Both the position numbers and the translations under genes were made by a program. From positions 1 through 58,800 of the forward strand of contig CALWIA010000026.1 of assembly GCA_944380605.1 (NCBI GenBank): a DNA stretch of 58,800 bases, read 5' to 3'. Each line of letters opens with the position of its first letter. The stretch's first letter is position 1. This DNA is from an uncultured Lachnospiraceae bacterium. GTDB taxonomy: Bacteria > Bacillota > Clostridia > Lachnospirales > Lachnospiraceae. The notes beneath the pieces are model-generated. The model was not told the origin of the DNA. It worked only from the letters and a program-made list of their open reading frames with translations, and ran no database searches. Shown piece after piece: positions 16,762 through 25,941 of this stretch.

Positions 16762-19434
16762 TCAAGCCCTTTTTCCGTCTCCGTTCCACTTTCCCTCTAT
16801 CACGTAGCTGCCGCTGCGCCACAGTTCCGGAAGCGGTTCTCCTGCCGGCAGCTGCCGGCAGACCGCAGCCTCCAGCAGCCGGGACGGCTCAAATTCCACG
16901 GTGCAGTCAAAGGGCACTTCCAGCCGGATTTCCAGCCGGTCCCCCTTCCAGGCCCAGCCAGCCCGGTACGTGCCTGCCGCGGTCCGGTACTCTGCCTGCA
17001 CCAAAGCGAACCGGCGGTCCGGCCCCGGCAGAAACCGCATCCGCTTTCCTCCCGGCCCTTCTTCCGTATGATTCAGCCCGCACAAAAACCGGTACATCCA
17101 TTCCACAATCACGCCGTAGGCGTAGTGATTCAGGCTGTTCATGCCGGTGCTGCTGATGGTTCCATCCGGCAGCAGGGAATTCCACCGCTCCCATATGGTG
17201 GTGGCCCCCAGGTTCACCTCGTACAGCCAGCCGGGGTATTCTTCGTTCAGCAGCAGATCCACCGCTTCTTTCTGATGCCCCGTCACCGTCAGCGCCGGGC
17301 ACAGAAACGCCGTTCCCACGAATCCCGTAGCCAGATGGCCGCCGTTTTCCTTTAAAAGCCGGCACAGGGTTTCTCCCGCCGCGGCCTTTTCCTCTTCCTC
17401 AAACAGATCCAGCCAGATGCCCACGGCGTACGCCGTCTGGGTGGAAATGGACAGCCGGCCCGGCCCCGTGACATACGCCTGGCGTACGGCCCGGCGCACC
17501 TGCTCTGACAGTTCCCGGTAATACGCGGCGTCCGCGTCCTTTCCCAGAACCGCTGCCGCCTTGGCCGTCAGACTGGCCGAATGCATGTAGTATACCGACG
17601 CGATATAGTGCTTGTCCGTGCCGCCTTCCCGGCTGTCTCCTTCGCTGTCCAGAGAAAGCCAGTCGCCGAAGTGGAAGCCGCAGGTCCACAGCCGCTTTCC
17701 GCCGCAGTAGGTCTCATCCATGCAAACCATAAAGTCCACCCACTGCTTCATATTGTCATACTGCTCTTCCAGCCATTTGCCATTGCCGTAGTGCAGGTAC
17801 AGATTCCAGGGAATCACCGCGGCGGCGTCTCCCCAGACGCTGGCTCCCGCCTCGCCCCACAAATCCTCCGCCATGTCAAATTCCGGCTCTCCGTTCATCT
17901 GCCGGGCCAGCGTCAGCACATCCGGCACCACATACGGCACCGCTCCCCCCTTCTCCCGCTGCTCGTACCCCATATCCCGCAGATACTTGCGGAAAAAGGA
18001 CGGCGTCCGCATGTGAAACGACGCGGCGGCGCTGAAAATCTGCGCGTCTCCCGTCCATCCCAGCCGCTCGTCCCGCTGGGGACAGTCGGTGGGAATGTCC
18101 AGGAAATTGTCTTTCTGGCTCCATTTCGTATTGGAAATCAGCCGGTTGACCTTTTCCTCCGAAGTAGTGAGAAATCCTGTCTCCTCCATGTCCGAGTACA
18201 GGGCCCAGGCCTGAAAATCTCCTTTGTTTTCTTCGCTGACCTCCATGCCGGATACCTTTACATACCGGAATCCAAAAAATGTAAACCGGGGACGGGCCAT
18301 CTGCCGCCTTCCGGCGGAAATAAAGGTATACTCCGCCCGGGCCGACCGCAGATTGTCCCGGTAAAAGCAGCCGTCCTGCAGCACTTCTCCATAGCTCAAA
18401 GTGATCTCCTGGCCCTCCGGCACGTCCGCCCAGAACACCACGTAACCGGTGATTTCCTGTCCGAAATCCAGCACCGTCTCTCCTCTGGGCGTCCGGATCA
18501 CCTGCTGCACCGGCAGCACTTCTTTTCGCTTCACCGGAAGGCCTGTCATGGCGGCAAGAGGCGCTTTCGGAGGCTGCGCCTGCACCGCGCGGCAGATCTG
18601 CCGCGGCGGCATGTCTGCCAAAGACAGTTCCTGCTGCGCGTCATAGACTTCTCCATCGTAAATCCCCGACAGCACCACCGGGGATTTCAGCACTTCCCAG
18701 TTCGCGTCGGTCCCGATGACCTGGACCTGTCCGTCTCTGTCCCGGAGGTACAGGTCCGCCAGCACCTGGAAGCGGCTGCCGTAGTACTCCCGCAGCTGCC
18801 CGTGGTTGAAATAGCCCAGTTTCCCCTTGTACCAGCCGTTGCCCAGATAGATCTCCAGCACATTGGCGCCTTTCTTCAGAAGGCTTCCCACGTCGTAGGT
18901 CTGGTACTGGATCCAGTACCGGTAATCGGTAAAATACGGCGTCAGATACTGATCTCCCGCCTTCTCTCCGTTGATATATACCTCATAGAGACCCAGGCCG
19001 CAGACATACAGGCGGGCCGTCTCCAGATCCTCCGGGCGCTCCAGCGCAAAGGTCCTGCGAAACACCGGATGGATCTCCCGCGCAAAGGGCGGGCAGATCC
19101 AGATGCCCTTCCAGCCGCCTGCCGGATGGCCGCCTTCAAACCAGGCGGTTTCGCTCTCCGCCTGTTCTCCGGCGTCATCGGTCACCGACACCTTCCAGTA
19201 ATACCGCTTTCCCGGCCCCAGCGGCACGTCCGGGCTGAAGCCGCAGGAATTTAAGTTCGCCTCCCCGCTGTCGTACACCACCTCCCGGAACCCGGAATCC
19301 CCGGCAATCCGCAGTCTGGCAGATTGCTGAAAGGAGCCCTTCGCCTCATCCGTGACCCAGGAAAACGTAATGCCGGAAAGCTGGATTCCCAGCGGATTCC
19401 TCTGATCATTGACCCGCAGTTCCCGTATCTTCAT
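16762..19434 (-). CDS. alpha-L-rhamnosidase, GH78
   Basis: 890 residues, usual for glycoside hydrolase family 78. Order of domains: N-terminal fibronectin-like domain (FSWVTDEAKG...QSARLRI), a rhamnose-binding beta domain, a second beta domain, then an (alpha/alpha)6 barrel with the conserved TDCPQRDERLGWTGDAQ (about 449-465), which contains catalytic acid candidates, and the C-terminal beta domain. There is no signal peptide, so it acts in the cytosol on imported rhamnosylated oligosaccharides or flavonoid glycosides. GGAGG lies five bases before the ATG. It is the last gene of a minus-strand series beginning with an ABC module, without a sugar transporter nearby. Confidence 0.93.
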   Translation of the reverse strand: MKIRELRVNDQRNPLGIQLSGITFSWVTDEAKGSFQQSARLRIAGDSGFREVVYDSGEANLNSCGFSPDVPLGPGKRYYWKVSVTDDAGEQAESETAWFEGGHPAGGWKGIWICPPFAREIHPVFRRTFALERPEDLETARLYVCGLGLYEVYINGEKAGDQYLTPYFTDYRYWIQYQTYDVGSLLKKGANVLEIYLGNGWYKGKLGYFNHGQLREYYGSRFQVLADLYLRDRDGQVQVIGTDANWEVLKSPVVLSGIYDGEVYDAQQELSLADMPPRQICRAVQAQPPKAPLAAMTGLPVKRKEVLPVQQVIRTPRGETVLDFGQEITGYVVFWADVPEGQEITLSYGEVLQDGCFYRDNLRSARAEYTFISAGRRQMARPRFTFFGFRYVKVSGMEVSEENKGDFQAWALYSDMEETGFLTTSEEKVNRLISNTKWSQKDNFLDIPTDCPQRDERLGWTGDAQIFSAAASFHMRTPSFFRKYLRDMGYEQREKGGAVPYVVPDVLTLARQMNGEPEFDMAEDLWGEAGASVWGDAAAVIPWNLYLHYGNGKWLEEQYDNMKQWVDFMVCMDETYCGGKRLWTCGFHFGDWLSLDSEGDSREGGTDKHYIASVYYMHSASLTAKAAAVLGKDADAAYYRELSEQVRRAVRQAYVTGPGRLSISTQTAYAVGIWLDLFEEEEKAAAGETLCRLLKENGGHLATGFVGTAFLCPALTVTGHQKEAVDLLLNEEYPGWLYEVNLGATTIWERWNSLLPDGTISSTGMNSLNHYAYGVIVEWMYRFLCGLNHTEEGPGGKRMRFLPGPDRRFALVQAEYRTAAGTYRAGWAWKGDRLEIRLEVPFDCTVEFEPSRLLEAAVCRQLPAGEPLPELWRSGSYVIEGKWNGDGKRA

Positions 19435-19453
19435 AACCGCCTCCCGCCTGTCT

Positions 19454-19939
19454 TCAGGCCTCTGTTTCCGCCCGCCAGCCTTTGCACACGTCTACCCAGT
19501 CCTCCATACCGGAACAGGCCTCCAGTTCCGGCACCGTCAGTTCCACCGCGCTGCTGCTGGTGCCGCAGGCGGGATATACCTTGTCAAACCGCCGCAAAGA
19601 CTCATCCAGGAACACCCGCACCCCTTCCTTCACGCCGAAGGGGCAGACGCCGCCCACCTGGTGGCCGATCATCTCTGTCACCTGCTCCGGCGTCAGCATT
19701 TTGGCCTTGGTGTGAAACCTGGCCTTGTACGCCTGGTTGTCCACCTTGGCGTCCCCGGCCGCCACAATCAGAATCGCCTGGCCATCCACCAGAAACGACA
19801 GGGTCTTGGCGATTTTGGCCGGCTCGCAGCCCACCGCCAGAGCCGCCAGCTCCACCGTGGCGCTGGATACGGAAAATTCCCGGATCCGGTCCTCCAGTCC
19901 TTTCTGTTTCAGATAGGCTCTTGCCCGTTCCATAGACAT
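19454..19939 (-). CDS. YbaK/EbsC-type aminoacyl-tRNA deacylase
   Basis: 161 residues, full length. The segment EPAKIAKTLSFLVDG carries the conserved Lys of the YbaK/ProX fold, and VGGVCPFGVKEGV and ACGTSSSAVELT complete the active-site pocket. Such proteins hydrolyse mischarged tRNA such as Cys- or Ala-tRNA(Pro). AGGAGG lies nine bases before the start. It stands between a rhamnosidase and an ABC permease with no functional link. Confidence 0.9.
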   Translation of the reverse strand: MSMERARAYLKQKGLEDRIREFSVSSATVELAALAVGCEPAKIAKTLSFLVDGQAILIVAAGDAKVDNQAYKARFHTKAKMLTPEQVTEMIGHQVGGVCPFGVKEGVRVFLDESLRRFDKVYPACGTSSSAVELTVPELEACSGMEDWVDVCKGWRAETEA

Positions 19940-19966
19940 GTCTGTTTTCCTCCTGTGTTCAGATAC

Positions 19967-21331
19967 TTATTCATTCCGAATGGCCGATAAGGCGCTTAAG
20001 TGCATGGCCCGCAGGGACGGGAAAAATCCCGCCGCCATGCCTACAAAAATGGCAAATACCACCGCGGCCGCCGAAAGCCACAGCGGAATCCGGGAGATAT
20101 CTCCCGCCACGCCCATAAGCACCTGCCCGATGCCCAGAAAATTGTTCATGACAAAGCTGATGATGTAACTGATCACCAGCCCCATCACGCCTCCCATAAA
20201 CCCGATAAATCCGGATTCCAGCAGAAACATGTTGCGGATGGTGCCCAGATCACAGCCCAGCACCTTGATGATGCCGATTTCCTTGGTCCGCTCGTAGATG
20301 GACATCATCATGGTATTGGCGATGCCGATGGCCGCCACAAACAGCGATACCGCGCCGATGCCGCCCAGCACCAGCTGAATGATGTCATAGGTCTGCTGGG
20401 ACTGTTCGATCCACTCCATCTGGCTGCTGGCCTGGAATCCCATGTCGCTGATCTGCTTCTGCACCGTCGTTACGTTGTCCATATCGTCCACAAATACCAT
20501 GACGCTGTTATAGATAAAGTAGGGGTAGGGCTTGCCCTTCTGGTTGGTGGGCTGTCCCGGTATCGGGTCCTTTTTGTAGATCAGTTTCAGCTGGGTCTTT
20601 AGCAGTTCGATATCCGCGTAAACCGAGTAGGAGTAGTTGTTGTAGTCGTCTACCGTTCCTTCCACCACCCCCGCCGTAGGAATCAGATACTTTTTCGGCG
20701 GCTTCGACTGCTCACCATCCGCCGACGGATACTGGGAAGAATAGTAGGCGTTGGTATCAAAAATCACAAACATGGGCCGGTTCATGTAATCCACGTCCGG
20801 CAGTTCTCCGGTATCCCCGTAGGAAGACCCCCGCCGCCCGTTGCTGAACCAGGTGATCACATTGTTTCCGTAGATAAACTGCAGCTCGTCGCTGCCGGGT
20901 TCCGGCAGGCTCCCCTCTCCCAGGGGAATCTGTTCCATATACTCCCGGCTGACGCCCCGTACGCTGCAGGAGGCCTCGTAGGCGCCCTGCTTCAGAATCA
21001 CGTTGGTACTCAGCACCGGCGACACGCTGGTGACGTGGCCCAGCCGTTCAAACTGGTCCACCACCTCATCGGTCAGGTACTGCGGCTCCGTGCCGCTGCC
21101 GGAAGCGTCATAAAACCCGTTGGAATATACGGTGATGGCCGTCATGCTTCCGTAGGAAGCGTACATGTCCAGCATCAGGCCGTTTAGGCCCAGGCCCAGC
21201 GACACCATAACCACCACCGACGCCACGCCGATTACCACGCCCAGCACCGTCAGCGCCGTCCGCAGCTTTCTGCGCCGCAGATTATTGACGCTCATGGCCA
21301 GCAAATCAAGAAATCTCATCGTCCGTATCAT
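19967..21331 (-). CDS. MacB/FtsX-type ABC permease
   Basis: 454 residues. An N-terminal helix after SVNNLRRRKLRTALTVLGV is followed by a large extracellular MacB-PCD-type domain (about 50-325) and three C-terminal helices with the FtsX pattern MMMSIYERTKEIGIIK. This is the mechanotransmission type of permease that works with a LolD-type ATPase, here at 23129-23887. The start could be the ATG at 21331 or the one at 21319; both follow GAAGAGG, and the gene overlaps the preceding surface protein gene by about 26 bases, so translation is coupled. Substrate unknown. Confidence 0.92.
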   Translation of the reverse strand: MIRTMRFLDLLAMSVNNLRRRKLRTALTVLGVVIGVASVVVMVSLGLGLNGLMLDMYASYGSMTAITVYSNGFYDASGSGTEPQYLTDEVVDQFERLGHVTSVSPVLSTNVILKQGAYEASCSVRGVSREYMEQIPLGEGSLPEPGSDELQFIYGNNVITWFSNGRRGSSYGDTGELPDVDYMNRPMFVIFDTNAYYSSQYPSADGEQSKPPKKYLIPTAGVVEGTVDDYNNYSYSVYADIELLKTQLKLIYKKDPIPGQPTNQKGKPYPYFIYNSVMVFVDDMDNVTTVQKQISDMGFQASSQMEWIEQSQQTYDIIQLVLGGIGAVSLFVAAIGIANTMMMSIYERTKEIGIIKVLGCDLGTIRNMFLLESGFIGFMGGVMGLVISYIISFVMNNFLGIGQVLMGVAGDISRIPLWLSAAAVVFAIFVGMAAGFFPSLRAMHLSALSAIRNE

Positions 21332-23114
21332 CCTCTTCCTGCTGCGCTTCTTTTTTCTTCTTCCGGTATCTCAGCACCGCTGCCAGCACCGCCGCTGCCA
21401 CTGCCGCGCCGCCCAGTCCGATCCAGGGACCGTAGGTTTCCAAGAAGGAAGGCTCTTCCATGGGAACATCCATAATGTCCGCCGGTATATCAAAATCCTC
21501 CGGCATGGGTTCCGTCACGTACAGGGTCAGTTCCTTCTCCACCGGCTCCTGCAGGTCGCCGTTTTCATCTTCATAGGTGATGCGGATGGTCACTTTTCCG
21601 TCGTCCATGGTAGCCGCCGCTCCCGTCAGCATCACGTCCACATTGCCGGTCTCTCCGGGCTTGATGTTGCCCACGTACGCCTCCGCCGGAACGATGGAAT
21701 CCGCTTCAAAGGAGGCCATGACGTTGTAGAGAATGACCTTGCCCGTATTGTTTATGGGGAACATCACGTTGGTCTCCGAGCCTACGTTGATGCTTTCCGG
21801 CATGACTTCGATGGTTCCGGTGTTGAGCCGGGCCACCTGCCGGATGGGGATGTCTATGGACACCGATTCCGACGCGTTTTTAAATTCCGGGCTGTCGTAG
21901 GTCTCCTTAATGGTCAGGGCATAGGAACGCTGGTCGATGCCGGCCTTGGACAGCATCTGAATCCGCAGTTCCGTCACCTCTCCGGCGGCCAGGGAGTTGA
22001 CCACCACCGACGACGAACCGGAAGCCGTGGTAAACACCGCGCTGTCGCTGACCTTTTCCGATTCCATGGAAAACAGGATGTTGCTGGCCGGAATATCCGA
22101 AGAAGCGTTCTTCATCCGCAGCACCAGTTCAAACGGCTCGCCGGCAATGATGGAAGCCGGCACCGTCTCAAAGCTGTCCACAATGATTCTGGCCTTGGTC
22201 CGGTCGTTTTCGTTGAAGTCCCCGGCCTCGTCCTCTTCTTCCTTGTTCTGGATGTGGACCCAGAAGGTGTCCTCCTCGCTCTTCAGATCTCCGGTAGCCG
22301 TCTCCCGGTAGGTAATGGTAAAAGTCAGAGGATAGTATCCGCTGTAAGCATCGGAGCGGATGGCCATGCTGTAGGGCAGCTGCACCGTCTCTCCGGCGGC
22401 AATGGCCTCAAAATTCCGGTTGTAGTTTCCGTCGTTGATATCGAAAGGAAATTCATTGGTGTCCTTGCTCAGCTTCATGCTCACCGTCACGTCCCTGGCG
22501 TCGGACAGACCGGAATTGCGCATGTTGATGGCAAAGTCCATGACGTTGGGGTAGACGCCGAAGGGCGTGCTCTGGCTCTCGCCCAGGGTGAAGCCCACCT
22601 CCAGGTTCTCGTCGTCGTCATCGTCGTCTCCGCTGACCGGCGTTTCCAGCCAGATGTTGACATATTCCGTGGTGGTGGCCTTGTTGTCCTTGCTGCGGAC
22701 CTCGATCTCCACCGCGTAATATCCCGCTTTCAGGTCGCCGCGGACCCGCACCGGAATGGAGACATTTTTGGTCTTGCCGGCCTTCACCGTGCCCACGTGC
22801 CGGGGCTCAAAAGTGGCCGTCGTAACTTCAAAAGGAAAGACGTATTCCGTTTCCAGCGCGTCGGGACTGGCGATATATCCGCTGGAATTGTAGATGTTGA
22901 CTTCCACGTCCTCCCAGTCCTGTCCCGACTGGTTGACGATCTGGAAGTTCACATTCATGCTGCGTCCGATTTTACCCTTGGATATGTTCTTGGATATGAT
23001 GATGGAGTTTTCGCTGGTATCCACCATGGCCGCCAGCACCGGCGCCGGCTGCCCCGCCGCCAGCAAAAGCGCCGCCATGCCGATGATCATGCCCTTTTTC
23101 AGAAATCGTTTCAT
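21306..23114 (-). CDS. CARDB/COG1361-like surface protein, membrane anchored
   Basis: 602 residues. A signal peptide ends near LAAGQPAPVLA, followed by four or five Ig-like beta-sandwich repeats with CARDB/COG1361 character (for example VGTVKAGKTKNVSIPVRV, and VGNIKPGETGNVDVMLTG), an acidic linker (six Asp in a row near residue 165), and a C-terminal membrane helix (about 558-580) with a highly charged cytosolic tail. It is between the ATPase and permease genes of a MacB-type ABC module, so it is likely the third, extracytoplasmic component, comparable to the adaptor of tripartite exporters in Gram-negative bacteria, but of different fold. Confidence 0.82.
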   Translation of the reverse strand: MKRFLKKGMIIGMAALLLAAGQPAPVLAAMVDTSENSIIISKNISKGKIGRSMNVNFQIVNQSGQDWEDVEVNIYNSSGYIASPDALETEYVFPFEVTTATFEPRHVGTVKAGKTKNVSIPVRVRGDLKAGYYAVEIEVRSKDNKATTTEYVNIWLETPVSGDDDDDDENLEVGFTLGESQSTPFGVYPNVMDFAINMRNSGLSDARDVTVSMKLSKDTNEFPFDINDGNYNRNFEAIAAGETVQLPYSMAIRSDAYSGYYPLTFTITYRETATGDLKSEEDTFWVHIQNKEEEDEAGDFNENDRTKARIIVDSFETVPASIIAGEPFELVLRMKNASSDIPASNILFSMESEKVSDSAVFTTASGSSSVVVNSLAAGEVTELRIQMLSKAGIDQRSYALTIKETYDSPEFKNASESVSIDIPIRQVARLNTGTIEVMPESINVGSETNVMFPINNTGKVILYNVMASFEADSIVPAEAYVGNIKPGETGNVDVMLTGAAATMDDGKVTIRITYEDENGDLQEPVEKELTLYVTEPMPEDFDIPADIMDVPMEEPSFLETYGPWIGLGGAAVAAAVLAAVLRYRKKKKEAQQEEDDTDDEIS

Positions 23115-23128
23115 CTCTTCTCTCTCCT

Positions 23129-23887
23129 CTATCTGTCTTCTTCCTGCTTCGCCCCGTACTCCCCGTGGTGAAGTTCTTCGATCTTTGTGATTTTTCCATC
23201 TACGATGTGGAACTGGCGGTCCGCAAAGGACGCCAGATAATTGTCATGGGTAACCATAATCAGCGTCTGGTTCTGTTCCCGGACGATCTTCTGCATCAGC
23301 CGCAGAATGTCCATGGTAGTTTTGGAATCCAGGTTGCCGGTGGGCTCGTCCGCAAATATGATCTTCGGATTCACCGCCAGCGCCCGGGCGATGCCCACCC
23401 GCTGCTGCTGGCCGCCGGACATGGCGTTGGCCATATGGTCCTGCTGTTTTTCCAGACCCACCAGCTTCAGATACTTTTTGGCCACCGCGTTGCGCTTCTT
23501 TTTGGGCACTCCCCGGAACGACAGAGGCAGCGCCACATTTTCCACCGCGTTTAAGGTTTTCAGCAGGTTGTAGGACTGGAAAATAAATCCCACCCGTTCT
23601 CTGCGGAACCCTACCAGCTGATTTTCCGTCATATGCTCGATGTGGACCCGGTCGATGACAATCTCGCCCTTTGTCGGCTTTTCCAGTCCTGCCAGCATGT
23701 TGAGCAGCGTGGACTTTCCGGAGCCGGACGGCCCGACAATGGCGCAGAACTCGCCTTTGTATATGGTAAAATCCACGCCGTCCAGGGCGTGGACCTTGGT
23801 GTCTCCTACCCGGTAGATTTTATAAAGATTTTTTACCTGGATCATGGGAATTCGCTTCTTTTCCAGGTTCTGGGCTTCTTCCGCCAA
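23129..23887 (-). CDS. LolD/MacB-type ABC ATPase
   Basis: 252 residues with Walker A GPSGSGKST, Q-loop FQSYNLL, signature MSGGQQQRVGIARAL, Walker B IIFADEPTGNLDS and H-loop MVTHD, a full LolD/MacB-type pattern. It is the first gene of the module ATPase, surface protein, permease, with a gap of 14 bases to the next gene. An N-terminal extension of about 14 residues precedes the normal start MIQVKNLYK; an internal start there is possible. Confidence 0.95.
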   Translation of the reverse strand: MAEEAQNLEKKRIPMIQVKNLYKIYRVGDTKVHALDGVDFTIYKGEFCAIVGPSGSGKSTLLNMLAGLEKPTKGEIVIDRVHIEHMTENQLVGFRRERVGFIFQSYNLLKTLNAVENVALPLSFRGVPKKKRNAVAKKYLKLVGLEKQQDHMANAMSGGQQQRVGIARALAVNPKIIFADEPTGNLDSKTTMDILRLMQKIVREQNQTLIMVTHDNYLASFADRQFHIVDGKITKIEELHHGEYGAKQEEDR

Positions 23888-24060
23888 AATCCGTTCCTCC
23901 TTCCGGCTGTTTTCGCGGCCGCCCCGGCCGCCGGCTCTCGCCGATTCTATCTTACAACGCCCGGCAGGTCCTTGTCTTCCCGTTTCTTCTTAATATTCCT
24001 TACGGTTTCCTTACGGCGGCCGGAAACCCATAAAATCCGCCGGATTTTTTCAAAAAAGTG

Positions 24061-24090
24061 ATGGCAATCCGTGACGGAATCCGATATAAT
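24061..24090 (+). promoter_or_regulatory. promoter of pyrBI
   Basis: ATGGCA, 18-base spacer, perfect TATAAT (24085-24090), about 31 bases before the pyrB start. No attenuator or PyrR-type leader fits in so short a space. Confidence 0.6.
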
Positions 24091-24121
24091 ATGGAGAAGA
24101 AAAATGGAAAAGGAGAAAGAC

Positions 24122-25045
24122 ATGAGACATCTGTTAAACCCGTTAGACTTCTCCGTCGAGGAGATCGACCAGCTGCTGGACCTGGCCTCCGACATCGAAA
24201 GCAATCCCCGCCGATATGCCCACGTCTGTGACGGCAAAAAAATCGCGACCTTATTTTATGAGCCAAGCACCCGAACTCGTCTGAGTTTCGAAGCCGCCAT
24301 GATCAACCTGGGCGGCAGTGTTCTTGGCTTTTCTTCTGCCGCTTCCAGTTCCGCCGCCAAAGGCGAAAGCGTAGCCGACACCATCCGCATGGTCTCCTGC
24401 TATGCCGATATCTGCGCCATGCGGCATCCCAAGGAAGGCGCGCCTCTGGTAGCCTCCCTGCATTCCTCCATTCCGGTGATCAACGCCGGCGACGGCGGCC
24501 ATCAGCATCCCACCCAGACGCTGACGGATCTGATGACCATCCGCTCTCTTCTGGGCCGTCTGGACAACATGACCGTCGGCCTCTGCGGCGACCTGAAGTT
24601 CGGCCGCACCGTCCACTCCCTGATCAACGCCCTTTCCCGGTATTCCGGCATCCGCTTCATCCTGATTTCTCCGCCGGAGCTGCGGATCCCCGAGTACCTT
24701 CGCGAAGACGTGCTCAAAGCCAAAAACATCGAGTTTAAAGAGGTGGGCAATCTGGACGAGGCCATGCCGGAACTGGACATCCTCTACATGACCCGCGTAC
24801 AGCGGGAACGGTTCTTCAACGAAGAAGACTACATCCGCTTAAAAGACTGCTACATCCTGGACAAGGCCAAAATGAAACTGGCCAAAGAGCACATGTTCGT
24901 TCTCCATCCCCTGCCCCGGGTCAATGAGATTTCCGTAGAAGTGGACAGCGATCCCAGAGCCGCCTACTTCCGGCAGGTACAGTACGGAGTCTATGTACGG
25001 ATGGCACTGATTATGACATTACTGGAGGTGGAAAAACCATGCTGA
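24122..25045 (+). CDS. pyrB: aspartate carbamoyltransferase catalytic chain
   Basis: 307 residues from the ATG at 24122, supported by AGGAGA seven bases upstream; earlier in-frame ATGs lack a site. The carbamoyl-phosphate loop [10 protein letters not shown] (about 48-57) and HPLPRVNEI near the C-terminus are diagnostic. It joins carbamoyl phosphate and aspartate in pyrimidine synthesis. It overlaps pyrI by seven bases, so the two subunits are translationally coupled and form the allosteric class of ATCase. Confidence 0.97.
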   Translation: MRHLLNPLDFSVEEIDQLLDLASDIESNPRRYAHVCDGKKIATLFYEPSTRTRLSFEAAMINLGGSVLGFSSAASSSAAKGESVADTIRMVSCYADICAMRHPKEGAPLVASLHSSIPVINAGDGGHQHPTQTLTDLMTIRSLLGRLDNMTVGLCGDLKFGRTVHSLINALSRYSGIRFILISPPELRIPEYLREDVLKAKNIEFKEVGNLDEAMPELDILYMTRVQRERFFNEEDYIRLKDCYILDKAKMKLAKEHMFVLHPLPRVNEISVEVDSDPRAAYFRQVQYGVYVRMALIMTLLEVEKPC

Positions 25046-25464
25046 ACATCAGCGGATTAAAAGAGGGCATCGTCCTGGACCACATCCAGGCCGGCAAGAG
25101 CCTGGACATCTACTACCATCTGGGGCTGGACAAGCTGGAATGCCAGGTGGCCATTATCAAAAACGCCCGCAGCAACAAAATGGGCCGCAAGGACATCATC
25201 AAGATCGAAGGCCCCATGGACAACCTGAACCTGGACGTGCTGGGCTACATCGACCACAACATCACCGTCAACATCATCCACGACAACGTCATTGTGGAGA
25301 AAAAGCGGCTGAAGCTGCCCAAGAAGATCACCAACGTGATTCACTGCAAAAACCCGCGGTGCATCACGTCTCTGGAGCAGGAACTGCCGGACGTGTTCTA
25401 CCTGGCCGATGAAAAGACCGAAACCTACCGCTGCCTGTACTGCGAAGAAAAGTACGGCAAATAA
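25039..25464 (+). CDS. pyrI: aspartate carbamoyltransferase regulatory chain
   Basis: 141 residues. N-terminal allosteric domain with the segments GIVLDHI and [11 protein letters not shown], then a zinc domain with CxxxxC (CKNPRC) and CLYC. This binds CTP/ATP and bridges PyrB trimers. The ATG is inside the end of pyrB. A strong terminator follows 20 bases downstream. Confidence 0.96.
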   Translation: MLNISGLKEGIVLDHIQAGKSLDIYYHLGLDKLECQVAIIKNARSNKMGRKDIIKIEGPMDNLNLDVLGYIDHNITVNIIHDNVIVEKKRLKLPKKITNVIHCKNPRCITSLEQELPDVFYLADEKTETYRCLYCEEKYGK

Positions 25465-25483
25465 CGCTTTTCCTTTTCGAAAT

Positions 25484-25536
25484 CCAAAAGCGGATGCGCC
25501 GGGTCCTCCGAAAGGACTCCGCGCATCCGCTTTTTC
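25484..25536. terminator. bidirectional terminator between pyrI and rnpB
   Basis: AAAAGCGGATGCGC pairs with GCGCATCCGCTTTT around a loop with its own small hairpin. T-tracts follow on both strands, so it serves pyrBI (plus) and rnpB (minus). Confidence 0.88.
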
Positions 25537-25880
25537 TGAGCAAAACGATAAGCCGGGTTATGTCGTGGATGGCTATCTGTCTAGGCGCGGCGTCGCCGCC
25601 GCGCTCAAGCGACCTACCCGAAAGCAGACGGGCCGCCTTATGCTTTCTGTTCGGTCTTGCTTCGGATGGGGTTTACATATGCCCTGTCTGTTGCCAGCCA
25701 AGCGGTAGTCTCTTACACTGCCCTTCCACCCTTACCGGCCGGAGCCGGCGGTATATTTCTGTTGCACTGTCCCTGGAGTCGCCTCCGCCAGACGTTATCT
25801 GGCACCCTGCCCTGTGAAGCCCGGACTTTCCTCTCCCGCGGCCTTTCGTACCCGCGGCAGCAGCCACCTGTCTTACTCAG
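25536..25880 (-). ncRNA. rnpB: RNase P RNA, class A
   Basis: On the minus strand the conserved parts follow in order: GAGGAAAGTCCGGGC, the CAGGGTGCCAG segment, GACAGTGCAACAGAAA, GGTAAGGGTGGAA, GTGTAAGAGACTACCG and, at the 3' end, ACAGATAGCCATCC. P1 is visible as CTGAGTAAGAC against GTTTTGCTCAG (11 pairs with G-U), which sets the ends at about 25880 and 25536. It is the catalytic RNA that trims tRNA 5' leaders. The A-type layout is notable, since Bacillus has type B, but clostridia commonly have type A. No protein gene overlaps it convincingly. Confidence 0.96.
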
Positions 25881-25904
25881 ATCTGCTTTTTTATCAGCCT
25901 TTTT

Positions 25905-25933
25905 ACTATACCCAATCCTGCCGGGAATGTCAA
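25905..25933 (-). promoter_or_regulatory. promoter of rnpB
   Basis: Minus strand TTGACA (25928-25933), 17-base spacer, TATAGT (25905-25910). Transcription should begin about 20 bases before the mature RNA. Confidence 0.85.
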
Positions 25934-25941
25934 CCGGATTC

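Noticed and set aside
17581..19254. Plus-strand open frame opposite the GH78 gene
   Set aside because: Antisense of a well-supported rhamnosidase; rich in His, Arg and Pro as expected for a shadow.
21165..23171. Long plus-strand open frame (over 660 codons) opposite the surface protein and permease genes
   Set aside because: Antisense shadow caused by GC-rich codon bias; no family motif, no ribosome site, and it spans two real genes on the other strand.
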